Source: Entomortierella parvispora
Lineage: Eukaryota; Mortierellomycota; Mortierellomycetes; Mortierellales; Mortierellaceae
DNA length: 64,000 bases
Direction of reading: 5' to 3'
Assembly (NCBI GenBank): GCA_963573315.1
Contig: OY752149.1
Span: 1,922,001-1,986,000, forward strand
The notes under the pieces are model-generated. The model was not told the DNA's origin and made no database searches. It saw nothing but the letters and a program-made list of their open reading frames with translations. Positions 49,214 to 58,560 of the stretch are shown piece by piece. The translations under genes and the position numbers were made by a program. The first letter of the stretch is position 1. Every line of letters begins with the position of its first letter.

Positions 49214-52200
49214 ATGCCCCCTCACTCGTCTTCATCCGCCTCGGCGGCCCTCATGCTCTCTCTCGGTACCCAGCCCGAGGCCCTCACCTTTGACTCGACC
49301 TTCCTTCATCATCACGAGGTACGAGCATGTTCCAGCTCCTCATCTGCTTGTTCTTCTCGCACAAGCCTTCTTTTCTCCACTTTATATGGGTATGGGATAT
49401 AATCAATCGCTTACCCTTTTGCATACCCTTCCCAGGATTCGACTGTCCGCCTCGGCGACTTGAAGAAAGCTCAGCTGGCTACACCAGAGTGGAATCTCAA
49501 CACCCATCTCTTCTCGCTCAGCGACTCCCTGGCTAGGCAAGTTTGGCACCACCGTCTTTTGTTCGCTCGACCTGTCAACCCTTGACCGTTTTCGGCAGAA
49601 ACCATTCTTATCTCGTTTACTGCCCCTCGTCCTGTCAACAACAAACACCCATCCTTACGCCCTTATAGCTTTCAAACCAATGCCACGCCCATTCTGAGCC
49701 ACCGCTTGAACGTCAAGACTCACGTCTTCAAGAAGGAGCTCCAAGAGTACATCCCCACGCAGATTGAGGATCGTCTTCGTATCGAGACCATCATCTATGT
49801 CGAGCTCTCGATTGTAGACCAGGCTACTGGTGCGGTCGTCAATTCGTACGACTTTGCGCGTCTTCCAAAGGACCTTTTCTTGACGCAGGCCGACAAACTC
49901 ATGTCCGCCGAGGAGCTTGCCACTAAGCGCGTGCTCAATGTCCAGGCTACGCTCCAGTGCCCCTCCAATGGCTGGCAGGAGGAGAAGGAGGCTTGCCTCC
50001 GCTGCGCCCGCCGCATGTCCACGAAGCTGGACCAGACCGAGAGCAGGGTAAATATTCGCCCCTAATTGAATCCCCGGTTTAAATGGACTTGAATAGCACC
50101 GCCGAATCGCGATGGCTGACTTTTGGGCTCTCTTCACTGTAGATCATGCACATGTTGCCAGAGCTGCACCGTGCTGAGAATGGCGACTCCTTAATTAGCT
50201 TCCGTTCTGGTGTTGCCAACATCCAGTTCAAGATCAATTGCTACTGCGGACACAAAAAGGAAAAGGAGGGCTTTGTGATTCGCTTCGACTCTCAATCGGA
50301 TGCCTCCATTGCCTCCCATGTTACTCTTCCCCTGATGTTCTATCACCAGAACAAAAATAGGGCCGCAACTCGTTCTGTCACTCTGCCAGATCAGCAACAA
50401 CAACAACAACAGCAGCAGCAACAGCAACAGCAACAGTCGTCTGCCCGCAACATTGTAAAGTCTGTGACATCGAAAACCAAACGCAATTCGAGACCTCAAC
50501 AGCCTGGGCATAGTCCTATAGGGCATCAAATACCTTCGCCCCCCAACTCGCTCTTGGATTCACCTGTTGAATGGTCTTCCAGCCCAGAGCTGGATGAATT
50601 TATGGACAGTTCTGACATTCCATTCACCGTACCTTCGCCTCCTCCCCCAGACCCAATGATATCGCTCTTCCCCGAACTTATCGAAGAAACATCTTCAGGA
50701 ACTCTGGAACAGTCAACTGTGGCTCTGATCAGCCACATGACTCCCAACACTGGCTCTGTTCGTGGTGGAACCTTGGTCACTATCCATGGAACTGGATTCT
50801 CCGTTGGCGAGGTCATGTATGTTTGCTTTGGCGAGAACGTTGTGCCTATCATTCCTCAGCACAACCATGTACTGGAGTGCATCACCCCTGCCTCGAACAA
50901 GGCCGACACTGTTCCCGTCTTTGCTATGAACGCTGTCGACTCTGGAGTTGCCCAGGCCACTTTTACCTATGTTGACGACAATGAGAGAGAACTCATCAAA
51001 TTGGCGCTTCAGCGTATGATGAACATCACAGCTCGCATGGATGGACCCCTGGACTCTGTCATGACCCGAGCCAACGAGTACGCCATGTGGAATGATCTCT
51101 TGGAGGGCGGACTGGATGGTGCCTCGGCTCCTTTCGGTGAAAACACCTTCTCGAGCGTGGAAAAGATGGTCTTGCGGACCTTTACGCTTTTGGACTCTGC
51201 CTCGACAAAGAACGTGGAGGGTCTGAACATGGTCAACAGCACTGGACACACCATGCTTCATCTCGCAGTGGCTCAGGAATTCCAGGCTCTTGCGCGCGAA
51301 TTGATCGAACGTGGTGTGGACAAGTCCATCCAGGATAAGAATGGTCTGACTGCCTTGGACTGGGCTCGCACCGTTGGTCAAAGCTCTATCATGATTGATA
51401 TCCTCACTGGTCTCCAGGACGAATTGTCCGCAGTCAAGGGTGCCGATGTCATTCTCTCTGAAACTAGCAGCTCGAAGAACGATGAGGTAGCCCACGGTAT
51501 CCAGGCGTCGGTTAATCCAGGCCCAGGTCAGGGCCACGACCCATCAGAACATGGTCAATCAGTTTGCCAAAGCGGCATAGCTGAATCAAAGAACATGGAC
51601 AAGGCAACGGAACTTGTGTTGGATCTATCAGAGGATCCTCACATGGACCTTGAATGGGAAGGCTTTGGTCAAGGGCCAGGAAAGTCGACTGCCGTTGCTG
51701 ACAGTGTGGTGGACTCCAAGATCCCTGAAGCGAACAGGATGCCAGGCTTTGTCTTTAATGGAGCCTCAACCTTTATTCGACAGGATCTAAAGGACCTGCC
51801 ACCAGGGGAAGAGACAGATCTCTCGAACTCATCCGCCACCATTGTCGATCAGGACACCCGAATGGCTTTCCTTCAGCACCAATATGAGCTCCGCAAGACC
51901 GCCATCCTCTCGGCGATCCCCACCGTGAGTGGAGCCTTGACGGATTCGTTGATGGAGGGCTCGTTGTCGACATCGACCTCTGGTGCGGCGGCTGCCGCTC
52001 AAGGCTGTCACTCCCCCGCCCCACAGCTTCGTTTGCCTATACCAGAGCAACAAGCTGTGGTCACAGGAGCAGGGGTCATAATGGGTGCATTTGAACAGAA
52101 CGTCCCTATACATAACTCTGGCTTCGTCGACTGCCCTATAGGCGGGAATCTCGCACCAGCTGCGCGGCAACCCCCTCTAGGTGATTTTGATCGTACCGCC

Positions 52201-52662
52201 CCTATCGGTCAAGAGACGGTTGCACAACAAGGGCGCACTTTTGGTGGTGAGGAATGGGTCCCACCATCACAAACATTCACCCTGCCTGGGGAGAGATCAG
52301 CCGCTGCGAGCGCCGGTATAGCAATTGATGTACCAGGGAAGCAATGGGATCACTCCTGCGGACATATACAGGACCTTCAAGGAGAGTCCGGTCTAGATGT
52401 CCGAGTTGGCCAAACACTGGCCACTGAGCAGGCTGCAGATCAGAGCGGCCGAAACGATGTTGGATCTGATCAAGAAGAGGAGGAGGAGCTCTATTTGGGC
52501 GGCCTCCCCGTGACGGCATCGCCTCGATCCGCTCGAACATTCAACGCAATGTCTTCGAGCCGTAGATCGGCAGTACCGTTTTCGACTGAGCATGGATTGC
52601 CACGTCAGAAGAAGGACGATCCACAGGGACCTGAGGACAAGAATGAGGAACGGGACCAATAA
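49214..52662 (+). CDS. Spt23/Mga2-like IPT/TIG-ankyrin transcription regulator
   Basis: Exons 49214-49318, 49436 to about 49553, 49599-50047 and 50143-52662 give about 1060 residues. The N-terminal half contains the conserved DNA-binding-like region seen in Spt23/Mga2 relatives (SFQTNATPILSHRLNVKTHV, then a Cys cluster CLRCARRMS). A poly-Gln tract follows (50394-50437), an IPT/TIG domain near residues 415-505 (ISHMTPNTGSVRGGTLVTIH) and ankyrin repeats near 586-660 (HTMLHLAVAQEFQALARELI). Yeast Mga2/Spt23 end in a membrane anchor that is cleaved; here the last 100 residues are hydrophilic with no anchor. The exon 2/3 boundary is unresolved because no consensus donor has the right phase. Confidence 0.78.
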
Positions 52663-53994
52663 GCGGATGTGTGAATGGATGACCAGGTCCTCTCAACTCC
52701 ACCAGAAACCATCCTGTTTATATGATTGACAACTATCGACCAACCCTATACCCCTTCCCTTGCACTTGCATCTTTTCATGTATGTTGTTATGTACCTTGT
52801 TTTCGTCGTTATAATTTTGTAAAGTAGCCAAGCTTGAGTGATAAAAAAAATCCACCTTTTGGGATTTATTGACTTGAAATTGCGGTCAAGCTTCTGTAAT
52901 GGACTGACTTTTGTCCGACTTCCGAGAAGTGTCAGAAAAAATCCAACTTGAGCCTCTTATCCTTTTTTGTTGGGCCTCCATGTACGTCTAGCACTTTTGT
53001 TCTGATCTTCTATCTGCCTTGCCATCGCCGGCGCCCATCAGCTTCAAGGTAGAAAGAGACCTTAAAGCAACGCAAGCCTGCTCTTCGCACCACCATGGAA
53101 CTCTACAAACAATGCGTCTGACGGAGCGTAGACAAGTGCGTTGCTGAGGGACAGAAAAAAAATGGATTGGAATTTCCTCCGCAAACGTTGTCCATGACCG
53201 TACCATGGAGAGAGGTTGGATTGCCAAAACAGTCAATCGGATAACCCTCTCATTGAAGATCTCCCAGTCTCTCACATCTTGTCCCATTGGATGTCGGCGT
53301 CTTTTACCTTTTTTACCTTCACAAATTCATCATTCTTTGGTTGACTTTACAGGTGGGTCTTGTCCAAGGCAGAGTACAGTTGCTACATTGCGCGCCGATG
53401 GACAGAGCTGATAGAACAAGAGAGGGCGTAGACTGCTTTTTTCAGAGGAGAAATGGAGGAGACTTATACCATGATAATAGCATTCTGTACCACTTAAATT
53501 ATGATATACCAGAATGGGATTCAACCATCTTTTCAGTTGAATCTTGCATCAGTATTTATGTTTCTACATAGAGCATCGATCCAGTGTCTTAAATGGTGAC
53601 TATCCTGGCAAAAGGTGACAATAGGACAACTGTAGTGGAGTCCCTAATTCTTGAAAAACAAATCCCTTGGGCTGCGATAAGCCTCTGCAAAATAACGGCG
53701 ATTTCGAGCCAACGCCTGGCAGTGAACGAACTTGAAGACCACAACGGAACCATTAGAGCAGAATGAAACGTCAGAGGTGCAACAGAAAAGGGAGGGATCT
53801 GACATTCACAAACCCCAGTCATGCAAAAACGTACAGTCTAGTGAAGCAGGAAGATAACGACAAAAACAAGCCAGAAGTTCAGCGGTCAGTCCCTTCAACA
53901 GCCCCAATTTGGATTACACTTGACTTTTTTTTTTCTGTGTATGTATGTGAAGGACTTGCCCCTCTGCCGTTTAAACTGCATTCCTCATAATTAG
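52663..53994. other. Sequence upstream of the intron-like array; possible 5' exon
   Basis: About 1.3 kb after the Spt23-like stop without a recognised gene. An open stretch at 53763-53884 begins with ATG, encodes about 40 Lys/Asn-rich residues and ends at CG|GTCAGT. That donor could splice to the AG at 53993-53994 just before the first triplet of the array, with the frame continuing through all triplets. An AG|GTGGGT junction at 53351-53353 is another candidate. Neither is more than a possibility without transcript data. Confidence 0.3.
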
Positions 53995-55392
53995 CCGGTA
54001 AGTTCAACCTTGGACTTGTCTGAATGACAAACACTAGTGATTTTAACGGCCTGTCACCTTCCTGTTTCATCTTCATCCCTCACAATCAGGGAGTAAGTTC
54101 AACCTTGGATTTGTTTAATAACAAGCACGAGTTGATTTTAACCACTTGCCATCTCGTTCTATCTTCATTCCTCACGATCAGCCAGTAAGTTCAACCTTCA
54201 ACTTGTTGTAATGGCAAACATTAATTGATTGTAACGACCTATCCTTGTCACATCTCATCTTCGCTCCTCACAGCTCGCAAGTCCAACCTTCGACTTGTTT
54301 CAATGACAAACACGAGATGATTTTAATGACCTGTCACTTTCCTGGTTCATCTTCATTCCACACAATCAGCAAGTAAGTTCAACCTTGGACTTGTTTAATG
54401 ACAAATTTTAAAAAACAAATACGAGTTGATTCTAACGACCTGTCCTTCTCCCGTGTTATCTCCATTCCTCACAATCACCGAGTAAGTTGAACCTTCGACT
54501 TGTTTCAATGACAAACACGAGTTGATTCTAACGACCTGTCACTCTCTTGTTTCATCTTCATTCTTCACAATCAGCCTGTAAGTTCAACCTTCGACTTGTT
54601 TCAATGACAAACACGGATTGATTCTGACGATCTGTCCCTCTTTCGCCTTATCTTCATTCCTCACCATCAGCACGTAAGTTCAACCTTCGACGTTTTTAAT
54701 GGCAAACGCAATTTGATTATAACGACCTGTCCCTCCCTCGTTTTATCTGACTCCTCACAATCAGTCTGTAAGTTGAACCTTCGACTTGTTACAAGGATAA
54801 ATACAAGTTGACTCTAACGCCCTGTCACTCTCTCGTTTCATCTTCATTCCTCACAATCAGCCTGTAAGTTCGAGCTTCGACTTGTTTCAATGACAAACGC
54901 GAATTGATTCTAACTGCCTCTCCTTCTCCCGATTTATCTTGGTTCCTCACAATCAGCTAATAAGTTGAATCTTCAACTTATTTTAATGGAAGACACGAGT
55001 TGATCCTAACAACCTGCCCCTTCTTTGTTTATCTTTCACTCCTACCAATCAGTGGGTAAGTTCAACCTTCAATTTGTCTTTGTGATAAACATGAGTGATT
55101 TTAACCACCTTTCTGTCTTTAATTTGATCTTCACTCCTGACAAACAGCAAGTAAGTTGACTCTACCTCTTGCTTTAACGACAAACACGAGCTGGAACTAA
55201 CTGCCGGCCTCTCCTGTTCCTTTCTATTTCTTCTATTTCTTGATGTTTAACCAGGAAGTAAGTTACAAATGCTCACTTGCTGCCACGTGTAGAAACTGGT
55301 TAGCTGAGAGCCTGCAACTGACCTGCTGTGTGCGTGTTTTATCTAGAATTTTTGACAATCCCACTATATAACAGGTAGGACCCCCCAAGTAA
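53995..55392 (+). other. Candidate gene made of 3-nt exons (speculative)
   Basis: If the units are spliced as introns, the 14 triplets join a terminal exon at 55375 (GTAGGACCCCCCAAGTAA). In frame 0 the tail reads PGPLQRPHSPLWQEVGPPK and stops at 55390-55392. Shifted by one, fitting the candidate exon that ends at 53884, it reads RRDHSNDLTLLYGKK and stops in the terminal exon. The third frame is also open, so frame alone does not prove coding. The 5' exon is not established. The terminal exon ends six bases before the stop codon of the convergent F-box gene. Skipping any unit would never shift the fr­ame, because every exon is three bases long. Confidence 0.35.
53998..55374 (+). repeat. Tandem array of about 14 intron-like units separated by single triplets
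   Basis: Each unit begins GTAAGTTCAACCTTCGACTTG-like, has a TTCTAACGAC-type branch motif about 50 nt in, a pyrimidine-rich stretch, and ends TTCCTCACAATCAG. Units start at 53998, 54093, 54185, 54277, 54373, 54482, 54578, 54674, 54768, 54864, 54960, 55056, 55151 and 55258; most are 89-93 nt. Exactly three bases separate each AG from the next GT: CCG at 53995, GGA at 54090, CCA at 54182, CTC at 54274, CAA at 54370, CGA at 54479, CCT at 54575, CAC at 54671, TCT at 54765, CCT at 54861, CTA at 54957, TGG at 55053, CAA at 55148, GAA at 55255. The last two units are diverged and longer. Exceptions are donor GC at 54277, donor AT at 54960 and acceptor AC at 54477. All signals point along the plus strand. 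Confidence 0.9.
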
Positions 55393-55397
55393 GATCA

Positions 55398-57557
55398 CTA
55401 CTGATCAGGGTTGGGTGGAATCCGGACTCTTGGATGATGTTCCTTTATATACAATACAATTTCCTCGTGTGCCTCGGGTGCAGAAAGTTGGCCTTGTAGT
55501 CGTCTCAGACGGGGCCACGCCTTCACCATCCACTGAACATCCGAGATTTGTATCCGAGGTGAAGCAGCCTGAAGACTGAGTTCCTCTAACCGGACTAGGG
55601 AACTCAATATCTCAAGTCCATGGTCCAGCGTGAGATCAAGTACTGGGGGGTGTTTGACCATCCTGCGAATGTTATGGGCCAAAGGCCGCGCCATGTCGAC
55701 TGTCCGCGTCAGTCGATTCTCGCCGAGTCCGAGTCGCACGAGTTGAGTGAGTTTTGAGAGTTGACTATACACGATTTCCCGAGCTTGGTCTACCATTTGC
55801 GGGATGGGGGTACTGTTGTCCTGTCCTGGGGAGTCTACGGGAATGGGTATCCAACCCTCTGCGAATCTTCCTTGAGCCACCCCAAGCTTTTGGACTAAGG
55901 ACTCCTCGCTGGCGGCGGGGGTGGATGGAGGCATCTCCAGACTGAAGACGGCTAAGTCACAAAACTTGATGTCCAAGGTTTCGATCCCGTGGCAGACCCA
56001 AGGCCGGGGAACGAAATAACATGGCTTTTGATCGCTTTTGCTCATGGGTGGGACCTCAGAAGAGGAGGAAGTCCTGCTGTCATTTGTCTCCAGTGGTGGT
56101 GATCCGATGTCCACCATATCGCCGACCCTCAAGTTCATAGCCCTGAACTCTTTTAGTTCCGAAAAAGTCTCTAACATCGCCTGAATGGTCTTGCTCGAGA
56201 CTTCGGAACAACCCTTCAAATTGAGTGATTCTAATGCTGCTACTGCTGGTGTTGCTGGTGTTGCTTTGGTGGTTTCTTCCTGGGCATTGATTAGCGGTCC
56301 CAGTCCTCCTCCTGATAGAGAAGAGCAAGAAATCGTTTTCATTTTCCTGGACATTTCGCGCTGCATCAGTGCTCTCGCTGAATATTCCCCAAATTGAGTC
56401 CCAGACACATTGAGTCTTCTCAAGTTGGGAAGGCCGTCCATCACGTTCACCATCGTCGTGTCTCCCAAGCCTGTGCCCGACAAGTCCAGACTCTGCAGTG
56501 TGGTCCGGAAGGCACGATCTAAAGAACCGGGGGCGAGCTGAAAAGGGTCGTAAAGTATCCGTGCCAGCGCCAGCAGGTTCAAGAACCACATCTCGTCCCA
56601 GTGAAAGTGTTGCAGCTTTGGAAAGTGTCTCAGCCACTCCAGTTGCATCGCACTGTCGGCCATGTTGCTTTGCATTGTCAAGGACCGTAGTCGGGGAAAC
56701 ATCAAGAGCCCAGAATCATCCCGTTCGAATCCATCCTCTGGTAGGGCGCCTACCGAAGACGGCGTTTTTTGGCCACCTATCGTTTCCATGATGCGAGTAA
56801 AACAGTACTTTTCTTCTTCAAGGAGCAAAAAGCTACTGTTGAATGAGTTGCTCAACTCCAAGCATTCCAGTTGCTGCAGGACCCTGAGAAAATTCTTCAC
56901 CTCTGCTTCCTGTAAAACCGCATTCTTCAACTTGAGGACCTTTAGTTTGGAGAGTTTTTCCAAGATACGCCAAAACCTGCTCGCCAAAGAGTGGTGCCGA
57001 GTCAATTCTTGGAAGTCTTTTTGACCAGCCCCTGTCCGAGTATCCATAGAGTGGCACGTTAGAGATTCCAGGGAGCGCTGTACCGCGTTGGTCATCAAGA
57101 GGTCCAACACGGGTTCAGACAGGATCAAGGTATCAAAGTGGACCAGGTTCTTGAAAGGTGGCAAAGGGGTTGCCCTCAAAGTCACGAGTTCTTGTAAAAG
57201 CAGGACCTTTTCGGTATACGATCGGATATGAGAAACATTGTCGTGAAGAAGGGAGACTGGAAAGGACTTTAATCGTGTCAACAGAGAAAGCGACTCTTGC
57301 AGGTGAGGTGGTGGCGAGTCTGAACAATAGACTAGAGGCGGAGGTGAGGCAAGCGCAGGTTTGAACAGGGTTGTGGGGAGTTCGACCACGATTGTACGCC
57401 AGACGAGCGGACGGAGGATATAATACCAGGAAGAGGACACACGGATGCAGACTGTGATGTCGTACTGGTCCAGGAACTCGGCTATGCAAAGCAAGAGCTC
57501 TGGCAGGCACAGGACCTCGAGAGCTACAGGCGTTTCGTAGCGTTGGCGTTGGCTCAT
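55398..57557 (-). CDS. F-box and leucine-rich-repeat protein
   Basis: Likely substrate receptor of an SCF ubiquitin ligase. Single exon of 719 residues from the ATG at 57557 (MSQRQRYETP). Residues 10-58 form the F-box (LCLPELLLCIAEFLDQYDI then VSSSWYYILRPLVWRTIVVE). Several irregular leucine-rich repeats follow (LQSLDLSGTGLGD, LPNLRRLNVSGTQFG, LESLNLKGCSEVSSKTIQAM, LTQLVRLGLGENRLTR). The frame continues upstream by 34 codons of Ser/His/Phe-rich leader, so the start is the first ATG that keeps the domain. The target is unknown. Its 3' end abuts the intron-like array. Confidence 0.82.
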   Translation of the reverse strand: MSQRQRYETPVALEVLCLPELLLCIAEFLDQYDITVCIRVSSSWYYILRPLVWRTIVVELPTTLFKPALASPPPLVYCSDSPPPHLQESLSLLTRLKSFPVSLLHDNVSHIRSYTEKVLLLQELVTLRATPLPPFKNLVHFDTLILSEPVLDLLMTNAVQRSLESLTCHSMDTRTGAGQKDFQELTRHHSLASRFWRILEKLSKLKVLKLKNAVLQEAEVKNFLRVLQQLECLELSNSFNSSFLLLEEEKYCFTRIMETIGGQKTPSSVGALPEDGFERDDSGLLMFPRLRSLTMQSNMADSAMQLEWLRHFPKLQHFHWDEMWFLNLLALARILYDPFQLAPGSLDRAFRTTLQSLDLSGTGLGDTTMVNVMDGLPNLRRLNVSGTQFGEYSARALMQREMSRKMKTISCSSLSGGGLGPLINAQEETTKATPATPAVAALESLNLKGCSEVSSKTIQAMLETFSELKEFRAMNLRVGDMVDIGSPPLETNDSRTSSSSEVPPMSKSDQKPCYFVPRPWVCHGIETLDIKFCDLAVFSLEMPPSTPAASEESLVQKLGVAQGRFAEGWIPIPVDSPGQDNSTPIPQMVDQAREIVYSQLSKLTQLVRLGLGENRLTRTVDMARPLAHNIRRMVKHPPVLDLTLDHGLEILSSLVRLEELSLQAASPRIQISDVQWMVKAWPRLRRLQGQLSAPEAHEEIVLYIKEHHPRVRIPPNPDQ

Positions 57558-58560
57558 GGGGACAAGAGCAAGACGGGAGGGAGATGAAGGAATGAAAGGC
57601 GAATGGGCTGAGGGAAGGAAAGAAGAATGAATGGATGAATGAAACGAATGAATGAACAAGGAAGAGGGCGAGCCAAAAAAAAAAGGAAAAAAGGAAAAAA
57701 AAGAGAATTAACCAAGGGATGGGGCTTGGCGAGGCAAAGAGTTTAGGAGGACCAATGGAGGATGGCGATTGTGGATGATGATTCGAGGGCAAGCAGCCGC
57801 GGTGAGTGGGTGCAGCATGGAGGGAGGGGACGCCAACGCAGGAAGCACAGCCCTTCGTTGTTGGAGGGATGGGAACCCTTGAAGCAGGGCACAGCAGCAG
57901 CAGCAGGAGGAGGAGAAGATGAGAGAAACGCGCGCTGGAGGGAAAAGAGTGTTCCCTTCGCGTGACAGACGCGTTTCGTGTAGTGGGATGGTTGGTTTAA
58001 CCTTGGCCAGTCGACAAGGGGAGTCTACAAGGGGGAGCCTACAAGGGGGAGCCTACAAGGCGGAGTCTGTGGGAGTGGCAAAGGGGGGCAAACAGGGACA
58101 GGAATGGATGCAAGGGCCAGAACAAGAAACAAGAGAACAAACAACGCGCATCAAAGCAAAGACCGAAAGGAGGGAGAGGGTGCACGCGGGGCGAGTGAAG
58201 GAAGAGTGATTCGCCCCGATCCACATCCGTCCAGTAGACAGGCGGAGAGGCAGCAGACAAGACAGCAAACAAACAGACAGGCAGACAAACAGACAAATCG
58301 ACAGGCAGACATGAACAAGATGCAAGCAGGCAAGCAGGCAAGCAGGCAAGCAGCATGCAACCAACACACGGGCCCATCAGGCGCGCAACCCGCGCCTTGT
58401 GCCAGACACCCTTTCTTTTCTTTTCTTTCTTCTTCCTCCTGCCATTCATTCTTTTTCATTCACTCACTCACCCTTCTCTTTTCATTCATTCGCTCTTCAT
58501 TCACTCTTCATTCACTCTTCATTCACTCTCCCACTCACTCATTCACTCCTTGCCTGCACC
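57558..58560. promoter_or_regulatory. Divergent promoter region with several short tandem repeats, F-box / RING genes
   Basis: 1 kb between divergent starts. It holds CAG/GGA triplets (57892-57916), three GAGCCTACAAGGGG-type units (58020-58070), CAGACAAA units (58255-58312), an AGCAGGCA 8-mer repeated four times (58323-58352) and ATTCACTCTTC units (58478-58545) ending just before the RING ATG. The open frames across it are repeat-driven. Confidence 0.55.

Noticed and set aside
53998..55374. CRISPR-like array (regular repeats with short variable gaps)
   Set aside because: Variable parts are only 3 bp, repeats are about 93 bp and drift between units, there are no cas genes and the genome is eukaryotic.
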